Positions 13,898-13,988 of a stretch of DNA of 13,988 nt are shown here, piece after piece. Source of the stretch: an uncultured Collinsella sp. (GTDB lineage: Bacteria > Actinomycetota > Coriobacteriia > Coriobacteriales > Coriobacteriaceae); the NCBI GenBank assembly GCA_959599635.1, contig CAUGJN010000030.1, positions 1 through 13,988 on the forward strand. Direction: 5' to 3'. A program made the translations under genes and the position numbers. The number at the start of each line of letters is the position of its first letter. Positions within the stretch are counted from its first letter, which is position 1. The notes below the pieces were generated by a model. The model was not told the origin of the DNA and did no database searches. It was given only the letters and a program-made list of their open reading frames with translations.

Positions 13898-13988
13898 ATG
13901 GAAGATACGACTACCACACATGTGACGGCCGACGATATCGAGGCCGCCAACGACCTCATCGACTTTATCGAGGCATGCCCCAGCATGT
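13898..13988 (+). CDS. Probable M18 family aminopeptidase, 5' end only
   Basis: Only the first 30 codons are present before the window ends. After a Thr-rich start they read DDIEAANDLIDFIEACPSM, which matches the N-terminal helix of M18 (aspartyl-type) aminopeptidases, where L-x-D-F-I-x-x-x-P-S is typical. These are zinc-dependent cytosolic enzymes that remove N-terminal residues from peptides. The ATG is preceded by GGGAGGA at a good distance, supporting both the gene and the start. The metal ligands lie beyond the window, so the family call rests on this helix alone. Confidence 0.62.
   Translation, partial: MEDTTTTHVTADDIEAANDLIDFIEACPSM

Noticed and set aside
1..13988. tRNA, rRNA, CRISPR or insertion sequences
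   Set aside because: None was seen on reading both strands; genes are dense and no regular spaced repeats or transposase motifs occur.

Overview
The window looks like chromosomal DNA from a high-GC Gram-positive gut actinobacterium of the class Coriobacteriia, most likely Collinsella or a close relative. The reasons are the GC-rich coding sequence, an LPxTG-type wall-anchored surface protein with FIVAR repeats, a Gx-type ECF transporter, and FMN-binding redox proteins. The genus is an inference from gene style and was not checked by a search. No RNA gene, mobile element or CRISPR array is visible.

Ten of the eleven genes lie on the minus strand, so the block reads from right to left. On the far right (13898-13988, plus strand) is the 5' end of a probable M18 aminopeptidase. 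A 262-bp AT-rich divergent region separates it from a 1265-residue secreted, sortase-anchored protein (9838-13635). That protein has a degenerate FMN-binding-like domain, two copies of a large Tp47-like module, FIVAR repeats and an LPGTG sorting signal. A strong intrinsic terminator (9766-9800) follows it.

Next comes a tightly packed redox block: a membrane-anchored protein with three FMN-binding-type domains (8244-9737), a small single-FMN-domain protein (7778-8251), a NapH-like membrane protein with two [4Fe-4S] motifs (6741-7778), an ApbE-type FAD:protein FMN transferase lipoprotein (5587-6651) and a NusG domain II protein (5165-5581). The first three genes overlap by 8 bp and 1 bp. The block runs straight into a complete ECF transporter made as only two fusion proteins: Gx-type S component plus ATPase (4004-5161), then ATPase plus T component (2475-4013).

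Downstream are a membrane-anchored Ntn (choloylglycine-hydrolase-like) amidase (1292-2380) and a 6-phosphofructokinase (72-1151), each probably with its own promoter.

Working model (inference): the NapH-like protein moves electrons through the membrane to FMN groups that ApbE attaches covalently to the FMN-binding domains outside the cell. The giant wall-anchored protein may be the outermost partner. The Gx/NusG-II/ApbE combination resembles flavin-based extracellular electron transfer loci of Firmicutes, but no haem-binding CxxCH motif, NADH dehydrogenase II or quinone biosynthesis gene is present here. The chain would therefore be flavin plus Fe-S only within this window.
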